The position numbers were made by a program, and so were the translations under genes. A stretch of 64,000 nucleotides of DNA, taken from the NCBI RefSeq assembly GCF_001815985.1, contig NZ_KV823561.1:1-64000 (forward strand), in the 5' to 3' direction. Origin of the DNA: Corynebacterium sp. HMSC27B11. GTDB lineage: Bacteria > Actinomycetota > Actinomycetes > Mycobacteriales > Mycobacteriaceae. Below the pieces are notes generated by a model. It was not told the origin of the DNA. It saw only the letters and a list, made by a program, of their open reading frames with translations, and made no database searches. Below, piece after piece: positions 63,592-64,000 of this stretch. The stretch's first letter is position 1; every line of letters begins with the position of its first letter.

Positions 63592-64000
63592 TTAGCGCAG
63601 CCCCTCCTTCGCGGCGTCCTCGATCTTGTCCACGTTGCTGGCGTCCACGAAGGCCGGGCCGGTGAACACGGGCTGGCCACCACCTGGGATTGCACCGTTG
63701 CGCTTGGCGAGCCAGAGCGCGTCGACCGCAAGGTAGCCCTGCAGGTAGGGCTGCTGGTCCACGGCCCACTGCACCGTGCCGTCCTTGATGGCGGTGACGA
63801 GCTCGGCGTCGGTGTCGAAGGTGACGATCTTGGCGTCAGAACCGGCGGCGCGGGCGGAGTTGACGGAGGCCAGGGCCACCGGGGCGACGAGGTTGAGCAC
63901 CCAGTCGATGTTGCGATCCTGGGCGAGCTTCGCCTGAACCGTGGAGGTCACGCTGGTCATATCCATGCCGTTGACGTAGAGGGTCTCCAGCGTGCCGCCA
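63592..64000 (-). CDS. Sugar ABC transporter substrate-binding protein (partial, 3' part only)
   Basis: The C-terminal 135 residues of a periplasmic-binding-protein type 1 (Periplasmic_binding_4) protein; the start lies beyond the window. Visible: WVLNLVAPVALASVNSARAAG, AKIVTFDTDAELVTAIKDGTVQWAVDQQPYLQGYLAVDALWL, typical of ribose/fructose/inositol-type binding proteins. It is the first sequenced gene of the importer unit and ends immediately before the permease ATG. Confidence 0.9.
   Translation of the reverse strand, partial: GGTLETLYVNGMDMTSVTSTVQAKLAQDRNIDWVLNLVAPVALASVNSARAAGSDAKIVTFDTDAELVTAIKDGTVQWAVDQQPYLQGYLAVDALWLAKRNGAIPGGGQPVFTGPAFVDASNVDKIEDAAKEGLR

Overview
This 64 kb window looks like chromosome of a high-GC Corynebacterium. 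The evidence is gene content and order: mtrAB-lpqB, wbbL/rmlD/manC with an LCP protein and a WhiB regulator, a Tus-type trehalose importer, purEK-birA-accD-accE-maf, a biotinylated AccC, and deoD-pmmB against upp. This is the arrangement I know from C. glutamicum, parts of which also occur in Mycobacterium. The species cannot be fixed from sequence reading. There are no rRNA or tRNA genes, insertion sequences, prophage genes or CRISPR arrays. Coding density is high.

Layout. 1-9.4 kb: SRAP protein, aroA, rsgA, small conserved actinobacterial genes, secA, hpf, comF-like. 9.5-16.3 kb, minus strand: tmk, mtrA, mtrB, lpqB, ahcY. 16.5-28.5 kb: envelope sugar supply and wall assembly, comprising a proline-rich anchored protein, manA, a phosphomannomutase, DUF3499, a zincin-like protein, a WhiB regulator, manC, wbbL, rmlD, an LCP ligase and a TIGR03089 protein. 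28.6-32.7 kb: ABC exporter plus NarL-type two-component system. 32.8-37.9 kb: ABC sugar importer of Tus type. 38-44 kb: purE, purK, PH-domain protein, birA, accD, accE, maf. 44-49 kb: prpC and prpD without prpB, then accC. 49.4-56.7 kb: membrane proteins, glpK, M20 amidohydrolase, deoD, pmmB, upp. 56.8-61.4 kb: a poorly characterised envelope-like island with a helical small protein, an NlpC/P60 hydrolase, a 58-residue ORF, a protein with a duplicated domain and a Q/G/N/W-rich four-helix membrane protein. 61.5-64 kb: ribose/fructose-type ABC importer, running off the window.

The genes fit together as lipid and envelope metabolism. BirA, AccD, AccE and AccC supply a biotin-dependent acyl-CoA carboxylase, PrpC/PrpD handle propionyl-CoA, ManA/PmmA/ManC make GDP-mannose, RmlD and WbbL make and use dTDP-rhamnose for the galactan linker, and the LCP protein attaches polymer to peptidoglycan. 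MtrAB-LpqB is the envelope regulator.

Two features run through the window. Many starts have a TAnnnT-like -10 box only 5-8 nt upstream of the start codon, suggesting leaderless transcripts. Several intergenic sites look regulatory: a LexA-like box upstream of the whiB gene, a perfect 16-bp palindrome upstream of the ABC exporter, and a 14-bp palindrome in the accC promoter.
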